From Xestospongia muta (lineage: Eukaryota; Porifera; Demospongiae; Haplosclerida; Petrosiidae): a stretch of DNA of 64,000 nucleotides. A program made the translations under genes and the position numbers. Below, piece after piece: positions 24,960 to 36,836 of the stretch (position 1 is its first letter; each line of letters opens with the position of its first letter). The stretch is taken from contig OY848920.1 of NCBI GenBank assembly GCA_963693285.1, forward strand, positions 6,151,135 through 6,215,134. The letters are read 5' to 3'. Below the pieces are notes generated by a model. The model ran no database searches. It saw only the letters and a list, made by a program, of their open reading frames with translations, and was not told where the DNA came from.

Positions 24960-26380
24960 ACAAGGGAATAATAGAACACAGTTAAATTATGTAAGGACAT
25001 AGTGAACTGTACAGTTATATTAAAACACAGGGACACATTAGCACACCGTAGGAAGTACATTTACATTAGGACACAGTAGACAGGATTGTTACATTAGTAG
25101 GACATAGTAAACAGGACACAGGATATAGCAGACAGGATGGTTACATTTGGACACAGCAGAGAGGAAACAGAACATAGCAGACAGGATGGTTATCAGAACA
25201 GTACAAGGATATTTACATTAGACACAGTAGACAAGACGGTCACATCAGGACACAGTAGACAGGATACAGGACATAGCAGACAGGGTGATTACATTAGAAC
25301 ACATTAGAGAGGAAAATTAAACTAGGACACAGTAGACTGGACAGTATATTATGACACTGTAGACAAGATGGTTGACAGTAGACAGGACAGTTACGTTAAA
25401 AGACAGTAGACAGGGTAGTAAGAATGAAAGACAGTAGACAGTAGAGTTACATTAAAAGACAGTAGAGTTACATTAAAAGACAATAGAGGTACACTAAAAG
25501 ACAGTATACAGGACAGGTACATTAAAAGACAGTAGACAAGACAGGTACATTAAAAGACAGTAGACAAGACAGGTACATAAAAAGACAGTAGACAGGACAT
25601 GTACATTAAAAGACAGTAGACAGGTAAGGTACATTAAATGACAGTAGACAGGACATTAAAATTAAAGACAGTGGACAGGACATGTACATTAAAAGACAGT
25701 AGACAGGACATGTACATTAAAAGACTGTAGACAGGACATGTACATTAAAAGACAGTAGACAGGACATGTACATTAAAAGACAGTAGACAGGACATGTACA
25801 TTAAAAGACTGTAGACAGGACATGTACATTAAAAGACAGTAGACAGGACATGTACATTAAAAGACAGTAGACAGGACATGTACATTAAAAGACAGTAGAC
25901 AGGACATGTACATTAAAAGACAGTAGACAGGAAAGGTACATTAAATGACAGTAGACAGGACATTAAAATTAAAGACAGTGGACAGGACATGTACATTAAA
26001 AGACAGTAGACAGGACATGTACATTATAAGACAGTAGACAGGACATGTACATTAAAAGACAGTAGACAGGACATGTACATTAAAAGACAGTAGACAGGAC
26101 ATGTACATTAAAAGACAGTAGACAGGACACGTACATTAAATGACAGTAGACAGGACATTAAAATTAAAGACAATGGACAGGAGAGTTAATTAGGAGATTG
26201 TAGACAGGAAAATTACATTAGGATACAGTGGGCAGGAGTTATATTAGATGACAGTAGACAGGACAGTTAAAATTACAACACAGTAAACATTACAGTTACA
26301 TTAAAACACAGACAGAAAAGTTACAATGGGATGCTGTAAACTAAACAAACATTAAGGAGACAGGGTAAATTAGGAGGACC
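24960..26380. repeat. 28-bp GACAGTAGACAGGACATG minisatellite (copy A)
   Basis: Edges are GGACACAGTAGACAGG-type repeats; the core (about 25490-26170) is a regular 28-bp unit, ACATTAAAAGACAGTAGA / CAGGACATGT, in more than 20 copies. Related by the ACAGTAGACAGG core to the array at 21655. A higher-order block ending GACATTAAAATTAAAGACAG recurs. Confidence 0.9.
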
Positions 26381-26784
26381 AAATTAAATCCAGTCAATCA
26401 ACTGATGCTCAATATGAAAGGATAATAGGCTATAAATATAATGAGAGATCTATTATGTTGTAATGCTCTACACACAACAAGTGCAAGAGAAGAGGAATTG
26501 TCTGAACATCACAAGCTAATACTAATACAAATGTAGACCCAAGGAGGATAAACAGGCTTGTACTAAATAAAGAGACTTGACTATTTTATTCAGACTTGCT
26601 ACATTGTACTAAAAATATACTGGTTTCAAAAGTCTATAATGTTACAGGGAAAAATGCCAGGCTTAGTTAGGATACCAATGCACTAAATAAAGGCTAAATG
26701 AAGAAGAAACTAAAACTGACTAAAGCTCACTGAATACAAAAGTTAAATGGGACAAACTAGCTATACTAACACACATGGAGTACT

Positions 26785-27470
26785 GTTACTCTGACCGTAT
26801 TTGTTACTACTGTCTTCCACTTTCTTTGTAGCCAAGAACAGCTTTGTCTCAGTATTTACTGCAGAGAACACTATCAGAACCACTCGACAACATGACTCCA
26901 AATTTTTTTTCTTGTCTTGCGCTAACAGCCCTGCCGAAGAAACGTCCTGACAAAGAGGTTACTCTGACCGTATTTGTTACTACTGTCTTTCACTTTGTCT
27001 GTAGCCAGGAACAGCTTTGTCTCAGTATTTACTGCAGAGAACACTATCAGAACCACTCGACAACATGACTCCAGGTCTTTTTTCTTGTCTTGCGCTAACA
27101 GCCCTGCCGAAGTAACGTCCTGACAGAGAGATGGCTAAAATGAAGTAACACTTTTTTGTAGCCAGGAACAGCTTTGTCTCAGTATTTACTGCAGAGAACA
27201 CTATCAGAACCACTCGACAACATGACTCCAGGTCTTTTTTCTTGTCTTGCGCTAACAGCCCTGCCGAAGTAACGTCCTGACAGAGAGATGGCTAAAATGA
27301 AGTAACACTTTTTTGTAGCCAGACACAGCTTTGTCTCAGTATTTACTGCAGAGAACACTATCAGAATCACCGACAACATGACTCCAGGTCTTTCTTCTTG
27401 TCTTGCGCTAACTGCCCTGCCGAAGTAACGTCCAGACAGAGAGGTGGCTAAAATGAAGTAAGGGCCTCTA
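26785..27470. repeat. 157-173-bp tandem repeat, four units (copy A)
   Basis: GTAGCC(A)AGGAACAGCTTTG starts at 26828, 27001, 27158 and 27315. The units are more GC-rich than their surroundings and contain GCGCTAACAGCCCTGCCGAA and ACGTCCTGACAGAGAG. On the minus strand a long frame runs through them with repeated SGRYFGRAVSARQE, an open-frame by-product of the repeat. A GC-richer, palindrome-bearing segment follows (GAGCATGCTC at 27521-27530). Confidence 0.85.
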
Positions 27471-28157
27471 AGTTTAATATTTTCTAGTAAAAAATTGGCG
27501 CTACTAGGCCCGCTAGTCGAACTGAGCATGCTCAGTTGATCATCGTGATCGCGCCATGATAGTAACGACTATGTAACTTCCTATATATTATCTAGTACAC
27601 AATGAACATTGTCTTTCTGAATGTAAGTTTATTAATCACACATATATGAAGCCCTGTCCTTTTATTGCAGCATGTCATCATCTTGTTACAATGGGTGGAG
27701 TTACTGCCTAGTATTTGGACCAATTGAGGAACTAGGCCAGCAGACCATATCGTTTATTAAGTATCCTTCTCAATAAACAATATAAACATTTATCCATAAC
27801 ATTAGTTGAAATAGTAAATATATAAAATCACATCATTACAACAAGATACTGATTAATATTAACATAAATAAAATCAAAAGTTATAAATCGGTATCATTGA
27901 TGTAGACTTTTCTAATGTCTATATTTTACAGTTATCTTCGTAGAATGTGCAGTAGTCAATGACCAAGATCGCCACATATTAAGTCTATGAAGTTGACTTT
28001 CTTTAGCCTATATATACAATCTAGGTTGAGCTATGACGGTATCATACCCAGACCTACAATGTTTCCTGTTGTTTGTAGGGCTGGATATGAGACAGTGAAG
28101 TCTGACTTCGGGTCTGGTCATTTTCACAAATTCAATAATAAGTAATCTACTTTATTT
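27471..28157. other. Shared segment left of the STK40 interval
   Basis: No gene recognised with confidence. A frame at 27671-27769 (MSSSCYNGWSYCLVFGPIEE...) follows a TTATTGCAG acceptor, and a second short frame follows TATTTTACAG at 27931. They could be 5' exons of the STK40-like gene, but neither matches the family convincingly. The segment recurs in copy B at 59701-60395. Confidence 0.3.
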
Positions 28158-28526
28158 CATCTTTTGGTTTCTCTGATGTTGCTACAATAATAATCAGAAT
28201 TCTTATATTGTACTAACTAGTACAGCATGCACGTTTGATTACATGAGTGTGTATAGATAGTAATTCACACTATAAATGTATTCTTGTTATGTAATTATTC
28301 ATAACTTCAAAGTGAAGACTATGTTGCTTTCATTTATTATAAATATTCCTTATATGTTGTGTGCATAATACTAGTATACATAGCTATACTTATTTTATGT
28401 AGATGTGTGGATTTTAAGACTATTTTTGCTATGCAATATTGAGCTTGAAATTGAATAATATTAAAAGTATTTTTGATTTTAGAATAACTAATTACATGTG
28501 AACTCTTTTTACTCTTTTCCTAATAG

Positions 28527-31440
28527 AAAAACATTGTACACAGAGATCTCAAATTAGGCAATGTTGTATTAAATAGAAGGTAAGAAAGAAAATGGATTTT
28601 TAAATGTATACTATGTGAGTAGTTTAGTTTGTCATCTGTTCTCTTTGTACAGTAGCAATATAAACAGTACTACTTTGTCTATAAATGCACATAGCTTGTC
28701 AGAATGTACATCAAACTATTTTATGGATGTTTAAAACATTTTACATGAATGTGTGTTCAGACTCCGATATGTATATTCTCTTGTTCCGTTTGATAATCAA
28801 CTAATTATCCACAAATAGCCCAAATATTTTATGTCTTCTAACATCAAAGACTGGGATTGTATGCAGTGTGGCCTCATGGTCTGGTCAAGTTTCAAGACAT
28901 CATTTTGTGCATGCACCCAAGGCTACGTAGTGGTTATAGTTAGGCTTATGTTTACCGCACTACCTTATAAATTTACCTTGTCAAGTTCATATACTTGTAG
29001 CTCCCAGTAGTAGAGAACTTGTGTCTTATTAACACTGAAGAAGCTTTATAGTATAAGTTGTCACTAATCTCTCATTCATCATAGCCTGTTCAACATAGAA
29101 AGTAACACTTTAATTTACCTTTTATTAAGGCCAAATTTTTTGTGAAGCTTATTTAGACCTCATCAGTCATATTTGCTATAAAGATGTGTCATGATAACTT
29201 ATCATTGTTGCCTTTGGTATAAATGGTTGGTACATACTCACATGTACAGCTGTTGGTCAGATTATATCATTTTTGACTTTTCCTGGGGCATCCACATTAT
29301 GCTTTAAATGTACTGCAAGTATTCATCTGTCTTTCATTGTAATAAGATTCATGTATTATGGTTTTATTCATATAATGTTTATAGAACTAACGAGATCACT
29401 TTAATAAATTTCGCTCTTGGGAAACATTTAGTTCGTGAAGACGATCTACTTTCTGATCAGAGAGGTAGTCTAGCATATGTTAGCCCAGATGTACTAAGTG
29501 GTAAGTCATCACAATGTATGCCTTAAATTAGAACACCGCACAGTTAGATAGGAGATATGTAAACCAATTTTGTAAACCACGCCTATTTTGTTTAAAAATT
29601 TTGATGCATTTACTCTGTCATTTGGTGCAGACTGCTTTAGCAAACTTTGTGTCTACAACAACCAATTTTGAGGTACATGGCTATCAAATTTGGTAAACAG
29701 TCTTTACCAAATGACCACATAATATATGGTAATGTTTGTTTGATGTTTCATACATTGTACCTCAACATTGTTACTTTTGTTTGTCACTGAATGTTGGTTG
29801 ACTTGGACAAAGTAATGTTGAGTAGGAGAACTGTTATGATCATATTGTTTAGGTGAACCATATCCAGGCAAACCTAGTGATATGTGGTCTCTTCGTATAC
29901 TTCTCTATACTATGATATATGGCCAGTTCCCTTTCTATGACAGTATTCCACAAGAACTGTTTAAGAAAATAAAGACTGGTAAATTTAGTCTACCGAGGTA
30001 TGTTTGCTGTAGTACATTACTCTTATAATAAGAAAACTTGTTATTGTTATATGACTGACAATATAATAGATAGATAAAGATGGCAATGCATGAATTAAGT
30101 CTCAACCATTTAAGGCTTTTCATAGTTTAATCAATTCAATTACACTCTCACGTGACTTAACTGTAGAGAGCCTCTATTACAATATATTTGTTAATAAACT
30201 ATTTTTACACATAGGATAAAATGTACAGTGTTAGTGGTTTTGGTTATTATCTGTACAAAATAACTAACATTGATTTTGTCTTTGTTTAGGGATCATCCAG
30301 TTTCTATGGAAACCACACTTCTTTTAAGACAGCTCATTGAGTTAGATCCTCGAAAGAGACTAACTGCTATAGCTGCAAGTGATGCTGTTCAAAGCATAAT
30401 ATCAAGACTGTAAGTTGCCTACCTCTGTTTGATAGATAGCATGAACAATGAAAGGAACTAACACCATTGTCATAATTAGGTTTTAAGTAATATCAAATTA
30501 TTCATATAAATGATTGCCAGGATAGCACACAGACACAAAATACATGGTTCTCATGTTTATATTCCACAGGACCTTTACTCTTGTTCGTGAGCCTGTTCAA
30601 ATTGTTCCAGAAATAGACTCTTCTCAACCAACTGAATGTATTGTTCCTGACCAATGTATCATAGGTCAACATGGTACATCTACCTCTAGTGTTAATGTTA
30701 TAGAACTCACAGCCCCACGACTTCATCTCCATCCTTTTATGGACCTTAACAATGCACACAATACCAATAGATGGATACAGGCAACATCTCCTGGTGGTAT
30801 TGTTCATAGTCCCATGTCACCAACTATGTTGCCACAATTTGTGTTTCCAGATTCTCCTCGTTCACAATTCCTAAACTCAGGAAGTGGCAATCCATTTCTA
30901 TCCTCTTCACCTAATAATCCTTCCTTACTCCCTCTCACCTTTCAAGCATCTAACAGCTACTCTACAACTCAAAGCTTACCTGCCTCTATTTATACTTATC
31001 ACATATTGCCACATTCTACCAACCTACTAACTGATACTATACAAGAACCTCATTCCGCAACATGGACACCAACAGATATGTCACACCCACATTTACATCC
31101 ATCCAGTGCAATACACAGACATAGCTTTTCAGAAGGAGACCCAAACAATAGTATATGGATAAGACGACTTCTTACTGGACCTTCCTCGTCTACTGTGCAT
31201 GGTAGACGGAGCCTTGGCTCTATGCTAGGTGGTGGTCACCATGGTGAAGTAACACGTCATGGAGAACTTGCACGTCATCGACGTAATTCTCACTCGTATA
31301 CTTTGGGTCTTACTGATGGTCCTCGAGTTAGACGAAGATCACATGAGCCAAGGGATAATGAGAGAGAGATATTACAAAGTTTACAAGCTGTTAGAAGAAA
31401 CAGTGTAAATGGTCGTCCTCATAGTGCTGAAACTTCTTAA
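28527..31440 (+). CDS. STK40: STK40-like (SHIK) pseudokinase, C-lobe exons
   Basis: Exons 28527-28579, 29385-29500, 29853-29997, 30290-30409 and 30570-31440 (TAA), all GT-AG with matching phases. The protein begins with the catalytic loop KNIVHRDLKLGNVVLN, then NFALGKH in place of DFG, QRGSLAYVSPDVLSG (activation/APE region), GKPSDMWSL, TMIYGQFPFYDSIPQELFKK and ELDPRKRLT-like LDPRKRL. These phrases match human STK40, where NFCLGKH also replaces DFG, so the product is expected to be catalytically dead and to act as a scaffold, as STK40 does with the COP1 ubiquitin ligase (family knowledge). The last exon adds about 290 residues, Ser/Pro/His-rich with an Arg-rich end, longer than the human tail. 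The ATP-binding N-lobe exons were not found within 28158-28526; they may lie further upstream or be lost. Present only in copy A. Confidence 0.85.
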
Positions 31441-32821
31441 GTGTTTGAAAAAGACATTTTTTATCTTGTAAAAGTTAATTTTTTGCATCATTGTCTTGAT
31501 GTTCAACCCTTCTTACAATATTTGCATTAAATGTATGTTAATTTTGCTTTTTAATGCTACTAATTTATTTTGCTTGTGTACAGTTTGATAGATAAAGTTT
31601 TTGATGTTTGATTTCTTTATTAGTCAATTAAATGTGTAAGATATTGTAGTGGCTATTATTACATGTAACATGTAACATCATAGATATGTTTAGGGCAACA
31701 TGAGGTATTCTATAACATTAAAATTACTGATTGGTGACTCTTCAGCAAAAGTAAGTTATTGTGAATAGTGTGCAGATTATGTTTAACACCACTTGCTGAC
31801 ACATGCATAGTGACAGGACAAACCAAGCAGAAACTAGTCTAGTTCATGGATGAAAAATAATATGTGCTATTGCATGTTATTAGTAAGTTGTGTACATAAT
31901 TTAGTTAATTGACCTTACAAATGAAACAATTTTTTCTCACTATGCCTATATACATCTCTTTTTGATTTATGTCATATTACCTACACAACTAAACCCTAAA
32001 CCCTACAAGATTATAGGCTAAGTGATACTTGTAAGCTAAGTGAGAGTAGGCAAAGAGAGAAGCATCCAATGAAACATATAAACTTGCTATATGTAGCAAA
32101 GACATTTACATTTAGACAAGTATATTAGCTAGTTGTGATAATAGCAATTCTACTGCTTCAACTATGAATATTGTTTATATGTGTGTCATATACAGGTATA
32201 TATGGTTTTTGCCTTGTCTTATTATTGTTATCATTACAAACACACTATAAGTATTTGATGACTTTTTTGATATGACTCTTGTATCATGTTTAATCTAGCT
32301 TATAGACAATTAAAGTTGTCTTGTATGTTAAATATCTAATAGAATGGACACTCATTTACACTTACATGTACATAGTCAGAGCAGTAAAATTACTGAGTGG
32401 TTATCACAGCTATATAACTGTATACTGGTCTAAGTGTTTCATTTGGAATATGAATTAATTAAATGCTGTAAATGTTGTTATGCTGGAAAAAAAGTGAATA
32501 CAAAAAAAATAGTACACAAAAGGCAGTTGCTATTTGTCCATACTTTGTTGTGTATTATGACACTAAACCCTTACTCTCTAAACACTTAACGATGACTATG
32601 TCCAATATACTGTATGAGTGAGCAGGAAAATAGTGAACACAACTTAATTACAATTAAAATACTAGTTTATCAATGCATTCTTCAATTTCTACACTTTCAA
32701 GCAGCATTGAAGATACATTTATGATAAAATTTACACCAAGAATCTACTCATTAAAATGGATATTCCAGGTATGACTTGGCCACTATTGTCTTTTAACTTA
32801 GAGAAATTCTAAAAATTAATA
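31441..32821. other. STK40 3' flank and intergenic region
   Basis: AT-rich sequence with no recognised gene. The short CTAAACCCTAAACCCTA near 31990 resembles a plant telomere repeat but is only two units. The region belongs to the 4.7 kb absent from copy B. Confidence 0.45.
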
Positions 32822-34070
32822 TTATAAAATTAATAATATAACAAAAAAATAATATTTATTCCTTGTAAGCTTCTTAACTATATGTTCAACTAAACTATAT
32901 TTGCATTTATGGGGTTTACTTAAAATGTCAAGAATTGTGTTCCATTTAAAAGGTGGCTGCCCAATATCTTCCCACAGTTTAAATAAAGCTTGATAGCATT
33001 CATAACAATCACCTCTGTACTGGACGTTTATACCTTCAAGTTGTTGGCAAAGCTGAAGAGAAGATCCAACCATTTTCCATTTGCTAAGAGCATATGGTGC
33101 AACCATTTCCATCAAATCTGTAATTGTGAGTTCGACCTCAATAGGTGGTATTACTGGAGGAAGTACGGGGAGACCTATGTGAAGTAATTTTAATTTAATT
33201 TTGCTAAACATTTTTACCAGATATCTAGTTAACGTATATAATGCATTGGTAAATCAACTATAAAACCTATGCTACTATTATCTGTTACTATCATACTTTT
33301 AAAAGGTTTTTATGATTAGAGAGAAGGTATATACTTCATTAGTGAAATGAAAATGGAAACACAAGAGAGTGAAGATAATTTTTTGGTAGGTTTTAGTTAT
33401 CATTTAACAAGAAACTCAAGCAGTAACTGAAATCAATGTTTTGTTAAAATGTTTTTGACCACATGTTATGTATGTAACTGGATATGTTTATTTTCATCAT
33501 TTTAATATAAGTATTGTTGCATTGACTTTTGAAAGAAACAAATGAAATTAAACTGCATCCTTTAACTGCTGATACATATAGCACCATGAATGTTATTAAC
33601 ATTAACCACAAGCAGTATGGTCACTATGATGATGGGTGTGACTGACAATGTTTGAAGCTTCTTGCTAGCTTGCTTCTTTGCTCTAGTATTCTATAGTTAG
33701 GGTTATAGTCTTTCACAGACTACATGGAAGTTAATTATTCAATCTTTAATAAATGTTTCACTGTGAAGCTAGTATCTTTTAAAACAAATATATGATGGTT
33801 TTTCAATCATAATCTTGTTTAAACGTTTTACAGTGATACCTACTTAGCTTACTTCAAGTTAAAATTCTATCAGAACTTAAGCATCGTTTTACAATAAAAT
33901 AGTATATGATTTATTAACAGGGTGTAATAGGTACATTTAGTGTTTTCTTATGTAGTCCAAAGTTATGGCATGCAAATATATATAATATAGCTCCATACCT
34001 TCCTGTTGTTCACAAGAGTCGACTGTAATTCTGCTATGTTCATGCATAAGTAAATTTTCCTCATAAGTGT
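32822..34070 (-). CDS. Death-domain protein, 3' exons only (copy A)
   Basis: Minus-strand exons 34070-33999 and 33174-32822. The second encodes a proline lead (LPVLPPVIPPIEVELT) and a death domain: ITDLMEMVAPYALSKWKMVG, then DCYECYQALFKLWED, PFKWNTILDIL and LVEHIVKKLT. Junction phases agree (CAG GAA G / GT CTC). The copy differs from copy B by a longer C-terminus (reads on after NKYY instead of stopping at NKY). The upstream exon known from copy B (63124-63675) is missing because the duplication ends at 34499, so copy A is a 5'-truncated partial gene. Confidence 0.75.
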
Positions 34071-34499
34071 CTACAATTGTGATAAAACAACAATTATTAT
34101 ATTTTACATAAGTGAGGACACTAATTTCCATCAAACACCCAGTGTAAATAAACAAGCACATTCCCTTAAATAGCTACTTTTGTTATTCTACTTCTCTTTC
34201 TAAAGTTAGTTAAAGACCTCAATGTCATTGCCAGTTAACTCTTCCTAAAATCAATATGTTCAAATGTCACAAATTTACCACTGATATGAGTTAACCTTAA
34301 CTTAGATCTATAATCAAACTGTCTACATTACAGTACCAACCATTTTTGAATTACACAGTTGCCTAGGTATACTTACCTGAGTCTACTTGGCTGATGGATC
34401 TCCTTATAATTTGAGTGCTTCTTTTAAAAGTCAAAACTATAATTAGAAAAGAAATTATTTCATTAATAACATGTAAGTAATATTATAAATATACAGAAG

Positions 34500-34868
34500 A
34501 TTAGTGCGCAATGAATATAAGAGTTACACTGAAAAATAATAGATAGGAAAATGAAAACAACTGAAGGTCTCCTCATATCAGGACATAAAACAGATATTAC
34601 TACAGAAATAAAATATTGTTTGTCAGATTGAGGAAATAAGTAGTGGCATTCAGTAAATGTGCTAATTAGTTAGTAGCCAAATTGTAATATGATCACTGCA
34701 GGGGGATACACAAAATATATTCGAGATGTAACTGTGCTATGAAAATGATGACTTAGTAAGCTGAAGAAACTGTTATCTTTTCGACTATGAGTTTTGATGA
34801 GGTAAGATGTTAATTTGATAATTCTAGTTTAATTAGTGAATATTGTACACTAGCCTATGGTATATGTA
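34500..34868. other. Junction filler between duplication copies
   Basis: 369 bp with no counterpart elsewhere in the window and no coding signal. It separates the right breakpoint of copy A from the left breakpoint of copy B. Confidence 0.6.
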
Positions 34869-34991
34869 GAGATCACTGTCTCCCATATAAAAGGTAATGA
34901 TTGAGTTGTATTCCACTCATCAATTACTTTCAAAAGCCTAATTTTATCATCATTTGAAGATGTTTCTATACTTTCCAAAGTATTAGTAGGG
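34869..34991 (-). pseudogene. Membrane-death-domain gene, 3' part (copy B, split)
   Basis: Death-domain residues TLESIETSSNDDKIRLLKVI through WETVIS, left of the transposon, then lost at the duplication breakpoint 34869 (frame continues into TYTIG and a stop). Its other half is at 51189-51415. Confidence 0.75.
34986..34991. other. Target-site duplication, left (GTAGGG)
   Basis: GTAGGG directly precedes TATGGAATAC. The same six bases follow the element at 51189-51194, while the unoccupied site in copy A (near 18632-18637) has one GTAGGG in AGTATTAGTAGGGAC. Confidence 0.92.
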
Positions 34992-35520
34992 TATGGAATA
35001 CAAACCACGACAAAAATAGGCATCAAATTCACGATTATTGAACACTCAAAATTCACGATTTTCCAGTAATTCACGATTATTGCACACTCAAAACACATGA
35101 CACTACCCGGAAATTCACGATTATCATATTTCACAATTCACGATTTTACTGTGAATTCGCGATTATTCCACTTCTCAATTCACGTTTTTACCGAGAGTTC
35201 ACGATTATTGCAATTCGTGAATTCACGATTTTATGGTGAATTTGCAATTCAAAATTTTAGTTATTCAACTAGCAATCTTCAATTTTGGTAAGTCTCGATA
35301 CTCTATCATACTAGAAATTCTCTCTATTTCAGTATTTAAGATGGGGGTCAATTAGGGGTCAAAATGGGCGTGGCAACGAACAGAATGGTTCTCTTCTTAT
35401 TATATGAAGGTACTTGGTAAGGTGATATTCTCAAGATACTATCTACTTTCTGTTCTCATTGACCTATGTTTAACTCATCAGATTATAATTATTATTATAA
35501 TTATTATTGTTATTATTATT

Positions 35521-35552
<32 letters not shown>

Positions 35553-35575
35553 CGTTGTTGTTGGTTGTTGTTGTT
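34992..35575. repeat. Left terminal inverted repeat with AATCGTGAAT motifs
   Basis: About 580 bp matching the right end (about 50563-51188) in inverse orientation. The first 250 bp hold roughly ten copies of TTCACGATT (variants TTCGCGATT, TTCACGTTT), spaced 15-30 bp and in both directions: likely transposase-binding sites. Further in comes a (ATT)n/(TTG)n microsatellite (about 35484-35580). Confidence 0.85.
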
Positions 35576-35639
35576 GCTGTTATTATCATTATTATGATCA
35601 TGACCATTATTGTTATTGTTATTTTTATTAACATTATTA

Positions 35640-35990
35640 CTAATATTGTTAGTATTAGTATTAGTTTTGTAGTAGTAGTATAGTTATTGTTATAAGTTGT
35701 TTCTAAATTTTATAATAATTTGAAGTTCACTATTGGTTTCTCCATATTGTTTTAGTAGTAGTATAGTTATTTTAAATAATTGTTGTTGGTTATGTGTGAA
35801 ACTAATTTAATTTTTGATACTGTTATTAATTGGTACTGAAAGTATAAATGCTCTCTCTCAAGCAGTACTGAAGCACACTATAAATATTTAAGATATTGTA
35901 TTGTATCCTCTATTATATGTGCCAAAAATATGTTCCTAATCTTATTCCTCATACAATGGAGTTCTGCAAATATATTAAATGTTTAATAAA
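35640..35990. other. AT-rich spacer, related to 46855-47040
   Basis: After the microsatellite comes a block with TATAATAATTTGAAGTTCAC and TTGGTTATGTGTGAAA that resembles, in direct orientation, the block after the (ATT)n run at 46805-46850. No coding signal. Confidence 0.4.
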
Positions 35991-35999
35991 ATATTAACC

Positions 36000-36836
36000 A
36001 GCTGTTCCCAACCTTATATTTATAGAAGTTTAACGCCTGACGTTGATATAGTTAATGCATTACTGACTAACTTAATTGCATTATTTTTCAATGATCAACT
36101 TCCACCTCTGCCTCATACCTGTAAAGATTCTTGTCCCCTACTGATAGCCCTGTGCATAGTCTCATCTCTGAACTGTTTATCATTTAATTTTATTTCATGA
36201 ATTAAAAAAATCATCTGATTCAGACAAAATTACAGTTAAAATGTTTGAGACTATGGCTGTCTCTATCACACCTACTACTACAAACTATTCATTATGTCTA
36301 TACCTAACAGTTTAGCTCCTTCATCTTAGAAGGTAGTATTTGCTGTACCTATAACAAAGGTAAATGGACCTCAATCTGTTGATAGGTTTTGTCCTAGTTC
36401 TCTGTCACCCATTATTGATAAGCTACTTGAAAAGAATATTTCATGATATTAAGCAACAACTTCCAGGGGTCTTGTTCCTTTTTAAATAATTAATAAATTT
36501 TTCTCCCAAAAACATCAACTATCTCAACTCAACTTCTATTCGAGATGATTGGTATAAATTGTGAACAAGATATCTTCAATTTGCCCAGCTTTCTTTGAAA
36601 AAAAAATGCTTTCTTAGTGTGCCACATAAAATATTGCTACTAAAATTAGAAAATATGGGGATTGGTAACTTTTCTACTGATATGGATTTGTAACGATTAA
36701 TCTGGTAGTGTATAATATATGTTATCACAATGGCGTTCATTTAATAGAACTACCAGTCATTTCAGGAATACTTCAAGAGTCAGTACTAGGTCACTTGCTA
36801 TTTCTAATTTACACAGATTATATTACTCCAGCTGAA
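36000..36836 (+). pseudogene. LINE reverse-transcriptase fragment (left arm)
   Basis: Decayed reading frames carry non-LTR retrotransposon marks: a region like the CR1/Rex1 linker with DSDKITVKMFETMAVSITP, then VISGILQESVLGHLLFLIYT, which corresponds to the RT motif around V-P-Q-G-S-V-L-G-P-L-L-F. Many stops. Ends abruptly after TTACACAGATTATATTACT, where the PARP fragment begins. The inverted counterpart in the right arm continues past this point. Confidence 0.7.

Larger units (their letters stand above)
18519..34499. repeat. Tandem segmental duplication, copy A
   Basis: From GAGATCACTGTCTCCC at 18519 to ...AGAAG at 34499 this block is repeated, same orientation, in copy B (34869-62489). 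Similarity is high throughout by eye, with differences mainly as single substitutions, short indels and array copy numbers. Copy A lacks the 16.2-kb transposon, but alone contains 28158-32838 (about 4.7 kb with the STK40-like gene). Its right end cuts the second death-domain gene after two 3' exons, which marks it as the truncated partner at that edge. Confidence 0.9.

Noticed and set aside
24960..26380. Regular 28-bp units resembling a CRISPR array
   Set aside because: Units are contiguous without unique spacers, and the context is a eukaryotic genome; this is a minisatellite.
27179..27529. 116-codon frame with repeated SGRYFGRAVSARQE
   Set aside because: It arises from the 157-bp tandem repeat; the frame breaks between units and changes with copy number.
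31985..32010. CTAAACCCTAAACCC as a telomere trace
   Set aside because: Only two units within unique sequence; chance is enough.
34367..34430. Possible 44-bp exon (copy B 62410-62367) of the second death-domain gene
   Set aside because: It has acceptor and donor sites, but its length breaks the reading phase, whereas the neighbouring exons join in phase without it.
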